Below are positions 61,251 to 64,000 of a stretch of DNA of 64,000 bases, piece by piece. Where the stretch lies: positions 295,964,058 to 296,028,057 of the forward strand of contig OY856409.1 in the NCBI GenBank assembly GCA_963693085.1. The letters are read 5' to 3'. Origin of the DNA: Alisma plantago-aquatica (taxonomy: Eukaryota; Streptophyta; Magnoliopsida; Alismatales; Alismataceae). The notes under the pieces are model-generated. The model worked only from the letters and a program-made list of their open reading frames with translations. It made no database searches and was not told where the DNA came from. Each line of letters starts with the position of its first letter. Positions within the stretch are counted from its first letter, which is position 1. A program made the translations under genes and the position numbers.

Positions 61251-61789
61251 AGATAAATTTGATTACTTCTTCACTTTGGTATGTGATACCAGATAGAGAT
61301 CTGGCATACTGATGTGCAGGATCTGACAAGAAGTGAAGGTCCTCATAAAAGGACAAAGATGGACATGGTAGAGAAAAAGTTGTGGAAGCCTTAGTTTAGA
61401 TTTTAATTTATCTTAGACCAATCGGCATGTAATAGAGTAATTAGAACTTCTACTTCATTATTCCATATGAATGGAAACATTTACTTTAAAGAATCTTGTA
61501 TGACAAGGGTGATTTAATAAAGTGAGATATTATGTTTCTTTTTGTAAAGATATGATCTTTATATGGCAATGCCCAATCATCTGAATGATCTTTGTATGAA
61601 AGATTTTAATATGAATATTTATAAACACAGAAATATAATTGATAACCCAAGATTATCATTAGCATTAGTCATCTTGGAGGTATATATAAGAAATGCATGT
61701 CTAGAATACATATTGATGTAAATCTAGATTCCATTGGTTATTGAACCTAAGGAAACATGCAGAGTTTTGTTTATGCACAAAGTGACATG
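61251..61789 (+). other. Copia 2 region between gag and integrase core, coding not recognised
   Basis: By position this should hold protease and the GAG-pre-integrase domain. I can pair parts with 32206-32560 of copia 1 but see no DSG-type protease motif. Probably deleted and scrambled in both copies. Confidence 0.45.
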
Positions 61790-62330
61790 TCATCCTTCAC
61801 TAAATGTAGTGGGAGGATAAGTTTTCACTAGACCTCATACATATGATGCATGAAGATATTATGGAATGATATAGATAATTACTCATACATCATTTCTATT
61901 ACTGCTAATGTGATGATTTGTACTTAGTAAAATAGAAACATAAATCTCTTGAAGTGTTCAAGGAGATTATAAATGAATTATGACTTTGATGAAAGTATTA
62001 AGAAACTTTGATGTGATCAAATGTTGAAATACTTTACATCAATACCTTGAGAACCTTCAGGTAGAAATGTGATGGTGTATCACAAGTTAAATTCATCTGA
62101 ACATGATGATGTGTTAGGATGAAGGAATTATACCATGATGAGTCTTGATATGATTATCAATTACTCTAGTCTTCTTATACCCTCATAAATATATACCTAT
62201 CACCAAATCATATACCATATGAATGGTTTATAAAGACATCATATATGATATGATTTGGGAATGCCCCAATATGTCTTAAGGATTGAAACCTACATTGAGA
62301 AAGTAGTCTCTTGAAGAAGGTTTGTCCACA
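61790..62330 (+). pseudogene. Copia 2 integrase remnant
   Basis: Collinear with 32570-33110: TCACTAAATGTAGTGGGAG, then CTTGAAGTGTTCAAGGAGATTA (the segment for KSLEVFKEI), and the region around 62215-62330 equivalent to PYE-W and the following codons. Frames change repeatedly. Weaker in protein wording than the reverse transcriptase; supported mainly by alignment with copia 1 and position. Confidence 0.7.
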
Positions 62331-62624
62331 AACCATAATTGCAGAATGTTACTATTAATCCCAATCTAATAGCAAAATGTTTTGTTGATAGGATAATTGA
62401 GTTCCTAAAGAATCAGTGGGAGTAATAGTAGAACTCAAAATGTTTTAGGCCAACAAAATGGTATAATGAGAACTAAGAGAATCACAAAGTGTTGTGGAAT
62501 ATAAAGTTTATCATGTAACATAGAATAAAATAGTTCTAATAGAATACATCTAAGATTGGAGGATTGTGAATCCAACAATTCAGATGGGTTTGTCATAAAA
62601 GGATGAGCCAACTAGTCAACTAGA

Positions 62625-63505
62625 ATCTATTTCTAAGAAATATGGAAACCATGAAGCTAACAAGGTAGGACCTGATAGCACCACCTAAAGGGGTTATACC
62701 TAAAAGGTGTAATATGGTCTTGTGGTAAAGACCTACATGGATAACATAAAAGGACATATTGGTTGGAAAGTGTTTGAAATTGGTTCAAGTTGTTGAACAT
62801 GATGGAAATTCCTTTACCAATTGTCAAGCTTGTTGTTGTAGTTATAATAGACTAAGAGATTTGGTATATGAAGATAAAAAACTAGATTCCGTAAGGGAAT
62901 ATATCACAGGATGTGTACGTGATACAACCTAAAAGGTTTTGTAACTTCAAGAATGCAAATAAAAGTCTATAAACTACAAAGTTCAATCTCAGATTGAAAC
63001 AAGCACCTCATAGATGGGATCTTTTGATTTGATAAGATAGTCAAAGAGCTCGACTTGAATCAAGATAAAAGATGAAATTTGTGATTACAACAGATTTAGT
63101 GGGAGCATATACAAATATTCCACATATGATGAGGAATAATATCTCAATATTGTGAATATTGAGATCTGGCATAAAAAACTCCTTCAGTAATGAAGGAATA
63201 AATGAAACATCTTATGAGATAAGAATCAAGATCTGTAGATAGTTCTTGAATGTTTCATAAAGGAAGTTTGGGCACTTACAATAGCAATGTGTTGAAAGAG
63301 TTCAACATGAAAGGATTCAAAGAGAGAGAATATGGATCAATCTCTCATGAACTGTATGTTCCAATTCATGTGAAGAATGGAAATATCATGAATAAGATGC
63401 CTTATGATGTATCTATGATGGATGCTATAAGTGTACTTATCCCATATAATCTTGTATGTACTAGACATGACAAGATGACACTAAAATCCAAAAAGGGTTA
63501 TTGAA
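62625..63505 (+). pseudogene. Copia 2 reverse transcriptase remnant
   Basis: Pairs with 33480-34435. Readable pieces include the equivalents of VVEHDGNSFT, QDVYVIQPKRF and LKQAP. The open frame 63250-63504 (84 codons: VLKEFNMKGFKEREYGSISHEL ... IMNKMPYDVSMMDAISVLIP, shortened here) is the late part of the domain, in which the family usually has VLKRFNM and KIPYASA. Stops and indels elsewhere. Confidence 0.85.
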
Positions 63506-64000
63506 TGTCATTAAGACATACATTAGTTCTTGTAAAGTAGTTAAGGATAAACTGCTAGTCAATAATGATAGCAATTTGATGTAAAGGGTTACATCAATGC
63601 AAGCTTCCATAATAACCAAGAGATCATAAAAAAATATGTTTGATTTTAAAAGAAAAAGGATGTTATTAGTTGGAAGGGTTTTGAACTAATAGCCATTAAT
63701 TCTATTCTACAATAGAGGTTGAGTATACTTGTGTTATGAACATAGAGTGATATTATATGGTTCTAGAAGTTCATATGATGAACTTATAGATGTTCCACCA
63801 TTGATGACTTAGTAGTAATACTGTGACAACAATGGAGATAATTGTTAGGCATGGAATATCAGATACCATATTAAGGTGGTTTCATCTCAGAGCGAAGAGA
63901 TAAGAAACATGCAATATACCAATTATATAGCAAAGTGTTGCTAGCCCAGTGGATAAAGCACTTGCATAACAGAAGCATGTTGGACATGTTTGGATCACTA
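63506..64000 (+). pseudogene. Copia 2 RNase H remnant, runs off the window
   Basis: Corresponds to 34440-34940: GTTACATCAATGCAAGCTTCC (the CYTDASF-type region), GAAGTTCATATGATGAACTTAT, and CACTTGCATAACAGAAGCATGTTGGACAT near the end. Broken by stops. The window ends before the 3' LTR. Confidence 0.75.

Overview
The window reads as nuclear DNA of a seed plant, most likely an angiosperm. The evidence is the element types: an L1-type LINE with DUF4283-like ORF1 and a C-terminal RNase H, Ty3/gypsy and Ty1/copia elements primed by initiator tRNA-Met, a tRNA-derived SINE, AT-rich background, and many AAACCCTA words. The species cannot be named from this. I found no host protein gene, rRNA gene, tRNA gene or CRISPR array. 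Almost everything recognisable is retrotransposon, at different stages of decay.

Layout. (1) 229-11343: a structurally complete Ty3/gypsy element on the minus strand. It has two LTRs of about 3.3 kb, a polypurine tract, an initiator-Met primer-binding site and a perfect 5-bp target duplication (AATTT). Its only recognisable protein remnant is a broken integrase and pol C-terminus. (2) 11344-19607: AT-rich DNA without a convincing gene; a degenerate tandem array lies at 18.3-18.65 kb. (3) 19608-25627: an almost intact L1-type LINE on the minus strand, flanked by a 13-15 bp target duplication. ORF1 is open. ORF2 overlaps it by ATGA and is broken by only two in-frame TGA codons. (4) 27915-37014: an old full-length Ty1/copia element on the plus strand with LTRs of about 2.2 and 2.0 kb, and decayed gag, integrase, reverse transcriptase and RNase H. 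(5) 37015-47847: AT-rich DNA with a tRNA-derived SINE at 41.5 kb and a small Ty3/gypsy gag relic at about 43.9 kb. (6) 47848-64000: a second copia element of the same family. Its 5' LTR is split into three pieces by two later solo-LTR-like insertions (47903-51813 and 53271-58162). Its coding region runs to the window end, and its 3' LTR should begin just outside.

The elements do not work together as a pathway; the window is a record of nested insertions. The LINE looks youngest and least damaged. The most unusual structure is a recurring design: unrelated or diverged LTRs, and the 18.3-kb array, are loaded with short self-complementary words (AACTAGTT/GAAC..GTTC in copia 1, GACCATCTC/GCGTCTC in copia 2, AAACGGTC/GACCGTTT in the solo LTR at 48-50 kb). 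The last LTR also holds a compound (AC)(AT)(GT) repeat whose arms are reverse complements.

Coordinates of LTR edges, LINE ends, the SINE, the primer sites and target duplications were read base by base. Edges of decayed coding domains are approximate. Percent identities and ages were not computed.
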